DNA of 64,000 nucleotides from the NCBI GenBank assembly GCA_023151185.1, contig JAKLJL010000003.1, positions 186,001 to 250,000 on the forward strand, in the 5' to 3' direction. Position 1 is the stretch's first letter; every line of letters starts with the position of its first letter. Below the pieces are notes generated by a model, which searched no databases, was not told where the DNA came from, and saw only the letters and a list, made by a program, of their open reading frames with translations. The DNA comes from Bacteroidota bacterium. Lineage in GTDB: Bacteria > Bacteroidota > JABWAT01. The position numbers and the translations under genes were made by a program. Positions 34,518 to 43,474 of this stretch are shown piece after piece.

Positions 34518-35552
34518 ATGACTTATATTATTGGGGAAATCGGCCAAAATCATAATGGTTCTGTTGACCTGGCAAAATTGATTGTTGAGCTGGTAGCACG
34601 GCCGGTCCATGAAGATTTGTTCGGTCTGAATTTAAAACCCATGAATGCAGTAAAGCTGACGAAACGGGATTTAAATGAAGAACTCTCTGAATCCCAAATG
34701 AAAAAGGCATATAACAGTCCGCATTCCTTCGGGAAAACTTATGGTGAACACCGTGCTTTTCTCGAACTTTCGGATGAACAGCATTTTGAAGTTTACACCT
34801 ATGCAAAATCAAAAGGCCTGGATTTTGTGGAAACTTTGTGTGCCATTGGCACTCTGAGTATTTTAAAATTATTTACCCCCGATTTTTTAAAAGTTGCCAG
34901 CAGGGATCTGACAAATCTGCCTTTGCTTGCCGCACTTGCTGAAACAAGGATTCCCATAATCCTGTCGACGGGCATGAGCGGAAAAGATGAATTGGATGAT
35001 GCACTCGAAGTAATTACCAGGTACCATTCCCATATCAGTATTCTGCATTGTGTTTCTGAATACCCAACCCGCCCTGAAAATCTGAACCTGAATTCAATCC
35101 CCTATTTAATTGAGAATTACCCTGATTATACCATAGGATTCTCTGATCACACTGTTGGAATTACCGCACCGGTTGCAGCGGTTGCATTGGGGGCAAAAAT
35201 TGTCGAAAAACATATTACAATCGACAGAAGAATGAAGGGGACAGATCAGGCAGGATCTTTGGGACCGGATGGCGTTAACCGGATGGTCCGGGACATCCGG
35301 CTTCTGGAAATGTCAATTGGTGAAAAAATCATGACTATTCCGGAAGGTGTTTCTGCAGCAAAACTAAAACTGGAAAGATCAATTGCCGCAAAACGGGAAT
35401 TAATGCCCGGTGACCTGATTACAGAATCAGATTTACACATGCTGAGTCCAGGAGATGGATTTAAATGGCGTGATCGTGCCAACGTTATTGGGAAAACAGT
35501 CAAAACCAAAATTCCAAAAGATGAGATCATCTATCCAGGATTAATTCAATGA
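34518..35552 (+). CDS. neuB: NeuB/SpsE-family nonulosonic acid synthase with SAF domain
   Basis: A 344-residue PEP-condensing synthase. It starts with IGEIGQNHNG (metal and PEP site), contains GFSDHTVGI and EKHITID, and ends with the SAF domain (about 286-344: SIAAKRELMPGDLI...). The segment FGKTYGEHR with long insertion is also seen in phosphate-using or other NeuB variants. It is adjacent to the NeuB-cytidylyltransferase fusion, so two NeuB proteins act in one locus. GGGAG ribosome site nine bases before the ATG. Overlaps the phosphatase gene. Confidence 0.85.
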   Translation: MTYIIGEIGQNHNGSVDLAKLIVELVARPVHEDLFGLNLKPMNAVKLTKRDLNEELSESQMKKAYNSPHSFGKTYGEHRAFLELSDEQHFEVYTYAKSKGLDFVETLCAIGTLSILKLFTPDFLKVASRDLTNLPLLAALAETRIPIILSTGMSGKDELDDALEVITRYHSHISILHCVSEYPTRPENLNLNSIPYLIENYPDYTIGFSDHTVGITAPVAAVALGAKIVEKHITIDRRMKGTDQAGSLGPDGVNRMVRDIRLLEMSIGEKIMTIPEGVSAAKLKLERSIAAKRELMPGDLITESDLHMLSPGDGFKWRDRANVIGKTVKTKIPKDEIIYPGLIQ

Positions 35553-36058
35553 CATTACCCAAGCTGGTTTTTACTGATATTGATGGTGTCTGGACAGATG
35601 GGGGAATGTATTACGATCAAACCGGGAATGAATGGAAAAAATTCAATACTTCCGACAGTGCCGGTGTCCTGTTCTTAAAAAGACTGAATATCCCAGTTTG
35701 TATCATCACTGGGGAAAAGACTGAAATTCTAAGACGCAGGGCAGAAAAACTTAATGTGACACTTGTTTACCAGGGAATTTCAGACAAATTATCGGTCGCA
35801 CAGGAAGTTTGCAGGGAAATGGGGATTGATCTTTCAGAAACGGCCCATATCGGGGATGACATTGGTGATATTCAACTGCTATCAGCCGTTGGTTTTTCAG
35901 CAGCTCCTTCAAATTCACCGGATTATATAAAAAAAATTGTCCACCATGTTACGAACCGGGCAGGTGGGGAGGGTGCCTTCAGAGAATTTACTGAGTATAT
36001 TATTGTTTCTTCCGGAATTTCAACCGAGTTTTTTCTCTCGGGTTCAAAAACTGCCTGA
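35549..36058 (+). CDS. KdsC-like HAD phosphatase
   Basis: A 169-residue HAD phosphatase of the KdsC/NeuA C-terminal type: FTDIDGVWTDG (Asp nucleophile), ITGEKTEI and HIGDDIGD. Such enzymes remove the phosphate from KDO 8-phosphate or from nonulosonate 9-phosphates. Coupled by ATGA to neuB, so it probably dephosphorylates the NeuB product, implying a phosphorylated-precursor route as for KDN or animal-type sialic acid. Confidence 0.85.
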   Translation: MTLPKLVFTDIDGVWTDGGMYYDQTGNEWKKFNTSDSAGVLFLKRLNIPVCIITGEKTEILRRRAEKLNVTLVYQGISDKLSVAQEVCREMGIDLSETAHIGDDIGDIQLLSAVGFSAAPSNSPDYIKKIVHHVTNRAGGEGAFREFTEYIIVSSGISTEFFLSGSKTA

Positions 36059-36084
36059 AATAGTCGACAATTCCCCTTAAAAAA

Positions 36085-37593
36085 ATGAACCTAAACCCAC
36101 CGTTCCAATTTAAACTTGCCTCTGATGTGGTCCCGCTGCTGAACCGGATGGAACAGGAATTGGACACAGATTCCTTTGTCATCCGGTCGGTTAACATCTG
36201 GCCGTTAATCCGGGTACAATTCGGATATCAGCTTCACCTGTCGTTTCAGAAGGACGGAAATGGTGAACCGGGGTCTGCGCCGGACCTAACCAGACGGTTT
36301 CTTCAAAAATCAGAACGACTGGTTTTTGCAGCACTGGATAAAGCAGCAAAGCTACGGGATTTATTTCCATGGAAACCAAAATTGACTCCACCACTCGCAT
36401 TTGCACTGAGTCATGCACGCAATTCTGCTCCGGTCTCAAAATTCAAAAGACTGAATCCTTATCTTGATCCATTTCTGGAAGCCTTTTCAAGAAATGGCTG
36501 GTCTTTGTTCTATTATGAAAAGAAATCAGGAATACCCGGCTCCCGGATACCCTATTTCCGGGCATCGAAACTACCGGTGGTCCAAGTTACTCCGTGTCCG
36601 GTCACTCCGGATGAGATCTTAAAAATAGAAACTATCAATTCCATCCTGACAGGTTTTTTGTCTGCTCTTGATCCGGAACTTTCTGTTGTTTTTAGCCGGA
36701 TTGATGTCCGTCGGTTGACCGAAAACCTGTTTAAAACAGAGGCATATTTTACCCAAATTCTGGAAAAAATCCGGCCCGAACTGGTAATTCTCTATAATTA
36801 TTACAACCTGGATGGGTTGGGATTAATTCTTGCATCAAAGCACCTGGGTGTCCCAAGCCTTGAATTACAGCACTCAGCCATCTCTGACCACCATTTTGCC
36901 TATGGTCCCTGGACAGCAACACCAACCGGTGGATATTCATTATTGCCTGATTGGTTTTGGGTTTGGAGTCAGGCAGATAAAAAACTGATCGAAACCAATT
37001 TTCGCCTGCTTGAACCGGACAACCGCGTTTTCATTGGGGGAAACCAATGGATTAATTTCTGGAGGGACCAGTTTCAGCGGGATGAAGCAAGGAAATTCAG
37101 AGTCAAAATTCCGGCGGAAAAAAAGACCATTTTACTTTGCCTTCAGGGCATCGGAATTCCGGAGTTTATCGTCCAGCTCATGAAAAGCCGGGAGTTTAAC
37201 TGGCTTGTTCGGTTTCATCCACGGTATCCAGGTGATAAACAGCAGATCTTTGACCTGAAGGAAGACAATATTCCACTTGAAACAGAAGTCGCAAACCGGG
37301 AAGACCTGTACACCTTATTCTCACTTGCAGATTACACGGTTACATTTACTTCGGGGACAGCACTGGAATCTGCTGCGTTTGGCACTCCTGTTATTATCAC
37401 AGGCGAAAACGGCCGGCGCAGTTACAGGATGCAGATTGAATCAGGACAGTTTTTCTTTGCCGGTTCGGGAGAAGATTTTCTGGAAATTGTAAATTCCGGC
37501 CGGCTCCCCGCCAGATCAGAAAACCTGATTCAACTCTCAAAGGCAGATACGGACAGGATAATTTCACAACTCACAGGAGTCGGGGAAAAATGA
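36085..37593 (+). CDS. Predicted GT-B-fold glycosyltransferase, possible nonulosonate transferase
   Basis: A 502-residue soluble protein not assigned to a family with certainty. The second half has a GT-B-like pattern: RFHPRYPGD (histidine loop as in CDP-glycerol-phosphotransferase- and sialyltransferase-like folds) and FTSGTALESAAFGTPVI (the donor-binding Ser-Gly-Thr loop). LELQHSAISDHHFAYGPW in the middle is another conserved-looking acidic/His motif. It directly follows the NeuB-NeuB-phosphatase set, so a transferase for the CMP-sugar is a reasonable guess. Gap of 26 bases before, ATGA overlap after. Confidence 0.55.
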   Translation: MNLNPPFQFKLASDVVPLLNRMEQELDTDSFVIRSVNIWPLIRVQFGYQLHLSFQKDGNGEPGSAPDLTRRFLQKSERLVFAALDKAAKLRDLFPWKPKLTPPLAFALSHARNSAPVSKFKRLNPYLDPFLEAFSRNGWSLFYYEKKSGIPGSRIPYFRASKLPVVQVTPCPVTPDEILKIETINSILTGFLSALDPELSVVFSRIDVRRLTENLFKTEAYFTQILEKIRPELVILYNYYNLDGLGLILASKHLGVPSLELQHSAISDHHFAYGPWTATPTGGYSLLPDWFWVWSQADKKLIETNFRLLEPDNRVFIGGNQWINFWRDQFQRDEARKFRVKIPAEKKTILLCLQGIGIPEFIVQLMKSREFNWLVRFHPRYPGDKQQIFDLKEDNIPLETEVANREDLYTLFSLADYTVTFTSGTALESAAFGTPVIITGENGRRSYRMQIESGQFFFAGSGEDFLEIVNSGRLPARSENLIQLSKADTDRIISQLTGVGEK

Positions 37594-38285
37594 CAACTGC
37601 TTCAGTTATCAGCAGGATCAACCGGTTATTTTCGGGACCCAAAGAGCAGAAAAATATTATCTCAACCGTTTTGAAGGGTAATTTTGAAATCCACGAAAAA
37701 GCTGTTGTCCAGTTTTCTGAATTACGGGGAACTGTTTCCGTCGGGCCGGGAAGTCTTCTGCACAGGGTTCTGATTGATGGCCGGGTCTCGGTTGGCAGAA
37801 ATACCACAATTAACGGCCCCGGAACCGAAATTTACTCACTTTTAAATCCGGTCACAATCGGAAGTTTCTGCTCAATTGCACGCCTGACCTCAATTCAGGA
37901 ACATAACCACCGGTCTGATACCCTGACGACGTATAACATCCGGTACCGGATTTTTGGGGAAAAGTACGGTTCAGATGCGACTTCGAAAGGTCCGGTTACA
38001 ATCGGGAATGATGTCTGGATCGGGACTCAGTGTTCCATTCTGACCGGAGTCACCATTGGGCATGGAGCCATTATTGCAGCAAATTCGGTGGTTACTTCGG
38101 ATATCCCACCTTACGCCATTGCCGGCGGCACGCCTGCCAAAGTCCTTAAATACCGGTTTCCACCGGAAATCATCCAACGGCTTCTGGATATTCAGTGGTG
38201 GAACTGGGAAACGGACCGGATAGTAAAAAATGAGCATCTTTTTAAACAGCCGATGACGCTGGATTTACTGGATTCCCTGCAATGA
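37590..38285 (+). CDS. Hexapeptide-repeat acetyltransferase
   Basis: A 231-residue left-handed beta-helix acyltransferase of the xenobiotic/CatB type: GSFCSIARL, GNDVWIGTQCSILTGVTIGHGAIIAANSVVTSDIPPYAIAGGTPAKVLKYRF. The HNHR near residue 109 (EHNHRSD) supplies the catalytic histidine. Donor is acetyl-CoA; acceptor probably a sugar or lipid-linked chain. Coupled by ATGA on both sides. Confidence 0.85.
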   Translation: MTTASVISRINRLFSGPKEQKNIISTVLKGNFEIHEKAVVQFSELRGTVSVGPGSLLHRVLIDGRVSVGRNTTINGPGTEIYSLLNPVTIGSFCSIARLTSIQEHNHRSDTLTTYNIRYRIFGEKYGSDATSKGPVTIGNDVWIGTQCSILTGVTIGHGAIIAANSVVTSDIPPYAIAGGTPAKVLKYRFPPEIIQRLLDIQWWNWETDRIVKNEHLFKQPMTLDLLDSLQ

Positions 38286-39394
38286 ACCTTCTCTTCGTCA
38301 GCCATGATAATTACGGATACGGGGCCACACAATCCCTTCTGACCCTTCTGAAAGGGATCAGAAACGGGTTCCCTGAAATCCGGATCGAGGTCCTTTTGCC
38401 CGGAAACGGGTTTCTGAATGACCAGCTTAACCGGCTGACTATCCCATATTATCAGACTCCGGTACCCCGGTGGATGCTGAAAAAAAAGGACCTGGGGCCA
38501 ATAAACAGAATCAAGGCCCTGGCCCGGACCTTTCGGGCTGCCTGGCGGCTGAAAAACCGATATACGGGTGCACACCGGCCTGACTTTATCATTTCAAACA
38601 CGTCAGTTTCGGGACTTGGCTTTATGCTTGCAAAGTTAACCGGTGCCCGGCATGTACTGTACGTTCGTGAATTCGGAAGGGTAGATTATTACCTGGAGCC
38701 CGCAGGCGGTACTTTTCAAATGAAAATTGCCTGCCGGTTTTCTGACCGGGTTGTGGTGAACTCAGAGGCGGTTAAGAACTGGGTTTCAACCGTGTACAAG
38801 ACTGGCGGGGCCGTGACCGTTTACAATGGGTTTGACCCGGACCAGTTTCCGGTGAAGCAGATGAAGCCCGGAGACCGTCCCTTTACAGTTGCTCAGATTG
38901 CCGCCTTTTCTCCCGGGAAAGGACACAGTCTGGTTCTGGAAGCTTTTGCCCGGTTTCTTGCCAGCCACCCGGATTCCCGCCTGATCCTTGCGGGCGATGG
39001 CGATTTGTCACTGGTAACCTCCAATCCGGCATGGCCCGGTTTGGCTGAATCGGTTTCTCTGCCGGGGTTTGTCGAAAAAATCAGTGACGTGTTTTCACTG
39101 ACCGACGCCGTTATCGTTGCGTCAGACGCTGAGGCCTTTGGCCGGGTTACAGCAGAGGCGATGCTTTCAGGCGTACCGGTTATCGGAAGAAAAACAGGCG
39201 GTACTCCGGAATTAATCCGTCACGGAGAAACCGGACTCCTGTTCGGAACTGCCACTGAACTTGAAGAATCGTTGGAACTGCTCTTCGCCAACCCCGGGCT
39301 TAAAGAAAAAATCGGCGGTGCGGCAAGAGAATTTGCACGCGGGGCCTTTTCAATTGAATCCTATACCCGGAATTTTATTCATCAGCTTACTTAA
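38282..39394 (+). CDS. Glycosyltransferase family 4
   Basis: A 370-residue GT-B retaining glycosyltransferase. N-terminal acceptor domain with DNYGYGATQSLLTLL; C-terminal donor domain with KPGDRPFTVAQIAAFSPGKG, AGDGDL and the E-x7-E motif EAFGRVTAE. Cytosolic, membrane-associated, adds a sugar to the growing repeat. Donor not predictable. Fifteen bases separate it from the WbsX gene. Confidence 0.9.
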   Translation: MNLLFVSHDNYGYGATQSLLTLLKGIRNGFPEIRIEVLLPGNGFLNDQLNRLTIPYYQTPVPRWMLKKKDLGPINRIKALARTFRAAWRLKNRYTGAHRPDFIISNTSVSGLGFMLAKLTGARHVLYVREFGRVDYYLEPAGGTFQMKIACRFSDRVVVNSEAVKNWVSTVYKTGGAVTVYNGFDPDQFPVKQMKPGDRPFTVAQIAAFSPGKGHSLVLEAFARFLASHPDSRLILAGDGDLSLVTSNPAWPGLAESVSLPGFVEKISDVFSLTDAVIVASDAEAFGRVTAEAMLSGVPVIGRKTGGTPELIRHGETGLLFGTATELEESLELLFANPGLKEKIGGAAREFARGAFSIESYTRNFIHQLT

Positions 39395-39409
39395 ATTCAG
39401 CAGAACCTT

Positions 39410-40510
39410 ATGAAAATCAGACCATTGGCCTTTTACCTGCCGCAATTTCACCCGATTCCGGAAAATGATTTATGGTGGGGGAAAGGGTTTACCGAGTGGA
39501 CAAATGTGACAAAGGCAAAACCTCTGTTTAAAGGGCATAATCAGCCCCGGTATCCGGCAGATTTGGGATATTATGATCTGAGGTTGCCCGAAACCCGGGC
39601 GGCCCAGGCTCAGTTGGCAAAGGAAAACGGGATTCATGGCTTTATCTATTACCATTACTGGTTTAACGGAAGGCGGATTCTGAACCGTCCGGCAGATGAA
39701 ATCCTGAAACTGGGTGAGCCCGATTTCCCGTTTTGTTTTTGCTGGGCCAATCATGACTGGACCAAACGGTGGTCGGGAAATGAAGGAGAAATTCTTCTGA
39801 AACAGAATTATGATCTGGCCGACGATCTGGACCACATCCGGTTCATGATGCCTTTTTTCAGGGACGACCGGTATGTGAAAGTGGATGGTAAGCCCGTTTT
39901 CATTGTATTCAGGCCTTCCAATTTCCCATATCCTTTCAAACAGACTGCACAGGCCTGGCGTGAAGAGGCTGTTAAGCAGGGTCTTCCGGGGCTTTACCTG
40001 ATTGGCATTGAAAGCGACCATAAAGTGATCAGGGATTCACCGGCAGATCTGGGTACCGATGCCAATGCTGAATTTCAACCCAACTGGCCCAATCTCGGAA
40101 AGCCGGTCGGCCGGGATCTGGTCAGCAGAATCTTGCGGAAATTTAAACTGACCTCTGACCATTTTATCCGGAAATCCTTCTATCTGTACGATGATATTGT
40201 GAAACGGGACCTGGACCGGAAACCTGCCGGTTATCTGCTCTACCCGGGGGTGACGCCTGACTGGGATAACACCGCCAGAGTTGCCACCGGCGGACAGGTT
40301 TTTCTGGGGTCAACTCCTGAAAAGTACGGATTCTGGCTTGAACAGAAAATCAAAAAATTTACTCCCCCGACCCCGGAAGAAAATTTCATTTTCATTAATG
40401 CCTGGAATGAATGGGCAGAAGGAAATTACCTCGAGCCGGATGCCCGTTGGGGAAGCGCCTATCTGGAAAAAACAAAAGAAGTCATTTTTAGGGCAAACCA
40501 GACCAAATGA
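39410..40510 (+). CDS. WbsX-family protein (GH99-like)
   Basis: A 366-residue protein matching the WbsX family found in O-antigen and cell-wall loci: LAFYLPQFHPIPENDLWWGKGFTEWTN, GFIYYHYWF, CWANHDWTKRW and NAWNEWAEGNYLEPD. The fold is related to glycoside hydrolase family 99 barrel enzymes; the activity is unproven and may be transfer or hydrolysis. Lies between GT genes, so it is part of repeat-unit assembly or modification. Confidence 0.88.
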   Translation: MKIRPLAFYLPQFHPIPENDLWWGKGFTEWTNVTKAKPLFKGHNQPRYPADLGYYDLRLPETRAAQAQLAKENGIHGFIYYHYWFNGRRILNRPADEILKLGEPDFPFCFCWANHDWTKRWSGNEGEILLKQNYDLADDLDHIRFMMPFFRDDRYVKVDGKPVFIVFRPSNFPYPFKQTAQAWREEAVKQGLPGLYLIGIESDHKVIRDSPADLGTDANAEFQPNWPNLGKPVGRDLVSRILRKFKLTSDHFIRKSFYLYDDIVKRDLDRKPAGYLLYPGVTPDWDNTARVATGGQVFLGSTPEKYGFWLEQKIKKFTPPTPEENFIFINAWNEWAEGNYLEPDARWGSAYLEKTKEVIFRANQTK

Positions 40511-41469
40511 AAAAAGTTGCGGTCATTGTTGTCACTTATAACGGATCAAAATGGGTGAACCGTTGTTTCGGCAGTTTGCGCGATCCGGAATTTCCCGTTA
40601 AAGTCATAGCCGTGGATAATGGATCTTCAGACGGGACCCCTGAGCAGATTTCGGAAGCCTTCGGGGAGGTGCAGCTTGTCAGGACACAAAAAAATCTGGG
40701 TTTCGGACAGGCAAATAACCTGGGAATCCGGCTGGCGCTGGCCGGAGGGGCGGATTACGTTTTTCTGCTGAATCAGGATGCCTGGGTAGAAAAAGGAACC
40801 CTCAGCAAACTTGTTGAAACCGCTGAAAAACACCCGGATTACGGAATCGTGAGCCCGGTTCACCTGACCGGCCCGGGTGATAAGCCTGACCGACAGTTTC
40901 TGGTTTACAGTTCAGAGGAAAAATGTCCGGGACTTATATCTGATCTGCTTTCCGGGCGGCAGCTCCGTGAAGTTTACTCAACCTCATTTGTAAATGCAGC
41001 CGCCTGGCTGGTTTCAAAAGCCTGTCTGGAAAAAACCGGCGGATTTGATCCGGTTTTCTTTATGTACGGTGAAGATGATGATTATCTGAACCGGGTTTTT
41101 TACAGAGGATTAAAGGTCGGAATTGTTCCGGGAATTTACATCCACCATGACCGGGAGGAACGGAAATCATCCATTTCCCAGGTTGCCTACCTGAAAAAAT
41201 ATCTGTTAAAAACCCAGACAGTCACCCTTGTGAATCCAAACTTACCTGCGGCACCGGGGCGGTATATGGGCAAACTGCTGATGCAGATTTTCCGGCATCT
41301 GATTTTTCTGAGAGTTCGGTATCTGGCAGCAAGTCTTTCGGTCTGGCAGATTCTGTGGAAAAAAAGAAAGTCCTTCCGGGACAGCAAGAACGCCAAATTA
41401 ACCGGTAAGTCCTTTTTATTTCTGCAGCCGGAAGCGGGTGTTTCTGCAAAGGAAGGCCTGTTGAAATGA
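40507..41469 (+). CDS. Glycosyltransferase family 2 (rhamnosyltransferase-like)
   Basis: A 320-residue GT-A enzyme: VVTYNGSKWV, VDNGSSDGTPE nucleotide-binding segment, FLLNQDAWV (DxD-like), and MYGEDDDYLNRV, typical of WbbL-type rhamnosyltransferases. The C-terminus carries a basic helix pair for membrane contact. Acceptor unknown. ATGA overlaps on both sides. Confidence 0.88.
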   Translation: MKKVAVIVVTYNGSKWVNRCFGSLRDPEFPVKVIAVDNGSSDGTPEQISEAFGEVQLVRTQKNLGFGQANNLGIRLALAGGADYVFLLNQDAWVEKGTLSKLVETAEKHPDYGIVSPVHLTGPGDKPDRQFLVYSSEEKCPGLISDLLSGRQLREVYSTSFVNAAAWLVSKACLEKTGGFDPVFFMYGEDDDYLNRVFYRGLKVGIVPGIYIHHDREERKSSISQVAYLKKYLLKTQTVTLVNPNLPAAPGRYMGKLLMQIFRHLIFLRVRYLAASLSVWQILWKKRKSFRDSKNAKLTGKSFLFLQPEAGVSAKEGLLK

Positions 41470-42395
41470 CCATTTCCGTCATTATTCCCTGTTATAACGG
41501 GGCCAGGTTTATTTCCGAGACACTTGAAAGCGTTGTTTTGCAGGCAATTCCCGGGCTTGACCTGATTCTTGTGGATGACGGATCAACCGATGACAGCATC
41601 CGGGTTGCCGGTGAATTTTTTAGGGCTCACCCGGAAATTCCTTCCAGAGTGATTCAGCAGGCCAACGCCGGTGCAAACGCAGCCAGAAATACCGGTCTTG
41701 CCGCCGCCGCCGGTGACTGGGTTCTGTTTCTGGATTCGGATGACCGCCTTCGGCCCGGGGCATTGAAAACCCTTCTGGCTGCATCAGACGGAGCAGATGC
41801 CGTTTACGGTGACTATATCCGGATTGATCAGGATGGCAAGCCAATTGGTGAAAGAAAATTCCCATTTTACCCCGAAATGGGTTACCTGAATATTCTGGAT
41901 AAAGCCCCGATCACCAGTTCTGTTGTTTTGAAAAGAGAAAAAATCAGCAGGAAGTGGGAAAATCCGTTTGATTGCTCGGATGAGTTCATATTTTTCTCAG
42001 GGTTGGCCCTGGACGGACTCAGATTTAAACACTGCGGTTCCTTTGTTCTGGACTACCGGGTCTATTTTTCTGAAACCCGGAAAACCAGCCGTGCCAAAGA
42101 TCAGGCAGTTTCACTTTCTGAAACGTACCTGACCCATTTCGAACGGCTTAAGAAGGAAAGCCGGCTTGGGAAACTGGAACAGGTCTATTTCAATGCCGTT
42201 TTTGTTTATTTCTTTAATCTCTTTTCAGAAAGAAAGGAGTGGCAACGGGCACTGAAATTTTACTCACTGGTCTCAGTAAAAACCTGGTTACTGCTTCCGT
42301 TTTACCGAAGTATATTTCCGGTCACAGGGATTAAAACATTTACCAAAAGAACGGTTTTTCTTGCCTTGAACTGGCTTAGAAAGGGCATAAAATGA
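41466..42395 (+). CDS. Glycosyltransferase family 2
   Basis: A 309-residue GT-A enzyme: IIPCYNGARFISETLESV, VDDGSTDDS, FLDSDDRLRPGA (DxD) and CSDEFIFFSGLA where the ED motif usually lies. The C-terminal part (about 225-309) is hydrophobic and basic, suggesting membrane association. ATGA coupled to both neighbours. Confidence 0.88.
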   Translation: MTISVIIPCYNGARFISETLESVVLQAIPGLDLILVDDGSTDDSIRVAGEFFRAHPEIPSRVIQQANAGANAARNTGLAAAAGDWVLFLDSDDRLRPGALKTLLAASDGADAVYGDYIRIDQDGKPIGERKFPFYPEMGYLNILDKAPITSSVVLKREKISRKWENPFDCSDEFIFFSGLALDGLRFKHCGSFVLDYRVYFSETRKTSRAKDQAVSLSETYLTHFERLKKESRLGKLEQVYFNAVFVYFFNLFSERKEWQRALKFYSLVSVKTWLLLPFYRSIFPVTGIKTFTKRTVFLALNWLRKGIK

Positions 42396-43474
42396 TCAAT
42401 GTCACAAAATCTTTCCTTCCGCCGCTTGATGAGTATACCCGGTATCTTGAAGGGATCTGGGACCGAGGGCATCTCACCAATCACGGTCCGCTGGTATTTG
42501 AACTGGAAGATAAACTCAGATCTTTCTTCGGTGTAAAGCATGTTTTCCTGATAACCAACGGAACGGTTGCCCTCCAGATTGCGATCCGGGCTGCCGGTTT
42601 GAAAGGCGAGGTGATTACCACCCCGTTCTCTTATGTCGCCACAACCTCGAGTCTGGCCTGGGAAGGGTGCAAACCTGTTTTTGCGGATATTGATGAAGCA
42701 ACTTTTTGCCTGGATCCGGATTCGGTTAAAAATAAGATCACTCCGGAAACCACCGGAATTCTGGCAACTCATGTTTACGGGTTTCCGTCTGCGGTTGAAG
42801 CCCTGAAGGAAATTGCCGATTCCCGCAACCTGACTTTGATTTATGATGCTGCCCATGCTTTCGGATGCACCTATAAGGGACAATCCCTGGCCTCATACGG
42901 GGATGTTTCCATGGTTAGTTTTCATGCGACGAAACTGTTTCACACCATAGAAGGCGGGCTTCTTCTCACCAACCGGGATGACCTGGCCCATAAAATTTCC
43001 TATATGCGCAATTTCGGTCATAACGGACCGGAGGATTTCTTTGATGCGGGAATCAACGGGAAAGCATCCGAATTCCAGGCAGCGATGGGACTTGCTGTTT
43101 TTCCCTACCTTGACCGGATTCTCTCTCTCAGAAAAGCACGGTCTGACCAATACCGGACGGAACTCGCCGGGGTGGATCTGCTCATTCCATCCATTCCTGC
43201 AGGACTGGAATTTAATTATGGGTATTTCCCGGTACTTTTCAGAACCGAAGCCGATTTGCTTAAGGTAAAAACAGCCTTGAATGCCTACCAGATTTATCCC
43301 CGGCGGTACTTTTATCCGTCATTGAACACGGTTAATTATGTGGAAAGGCAAAGCTGCCCGGTCTCAGAATCCCTTTCACCACGGGCATTGTGTCTGCCCT
43401 TGTATCCTGACCTGAAAGAAACGGAAGTGACGATGATCTGCCGGATTCTCCGTGAGGCAATGGGACGGCCGTGA
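42392..43474 (+). CDS. DegT/DnrJ/EryC1/StrS sugar aminotransferase
   Basis: A PLP-dependent aminotransferase of 360 residues that puts an amino group on a keto nucleotide sugar. Motifs: ITNGTVALQIA (phosphate cup), YDAAHAFG (Asp binding pyridine N), and FHATKLFHTIEGG with the Schiff-base lysine. The next gene encodes a PglD-type acetyltransferase, so the pair probably makes an N-acetylated amino-sugar (for example Fuc3NAc, Qui3NAc or Qui4NAc). No dehydratase is in the window. Confidence 0.93.
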   Translation: MINVTKSFLPPLDEYTRYLEGIWDRGHLTNHGPLVFELEDKLRSFFGVKHVFLITNGTVALQIAIRAAGLKGEVITTPFSYVATTSSLAWEGCKPVFADIDEATFCLDPDSVKNKITPETTGILATHVYGFPSAVEALKEIADSRNLTLIYDAAHAFGCTYKGQSLASYGDVSMVSFHATKLFHTIEGGLLLTNRDDLAHKISYMRNFGHNGPEDFFDAGINGKASEFQAAMGLAVFPYLDRILSLRKARSDQYRTELAGVDLLIPSIPAGLEFNYGYFPVLFRTEADLLKVKTALNAYQIYPRRYFYPSLNTVNYVERQSCPVSESLSPRALCLPLYPDLKETEVTMICRILREAMGRP

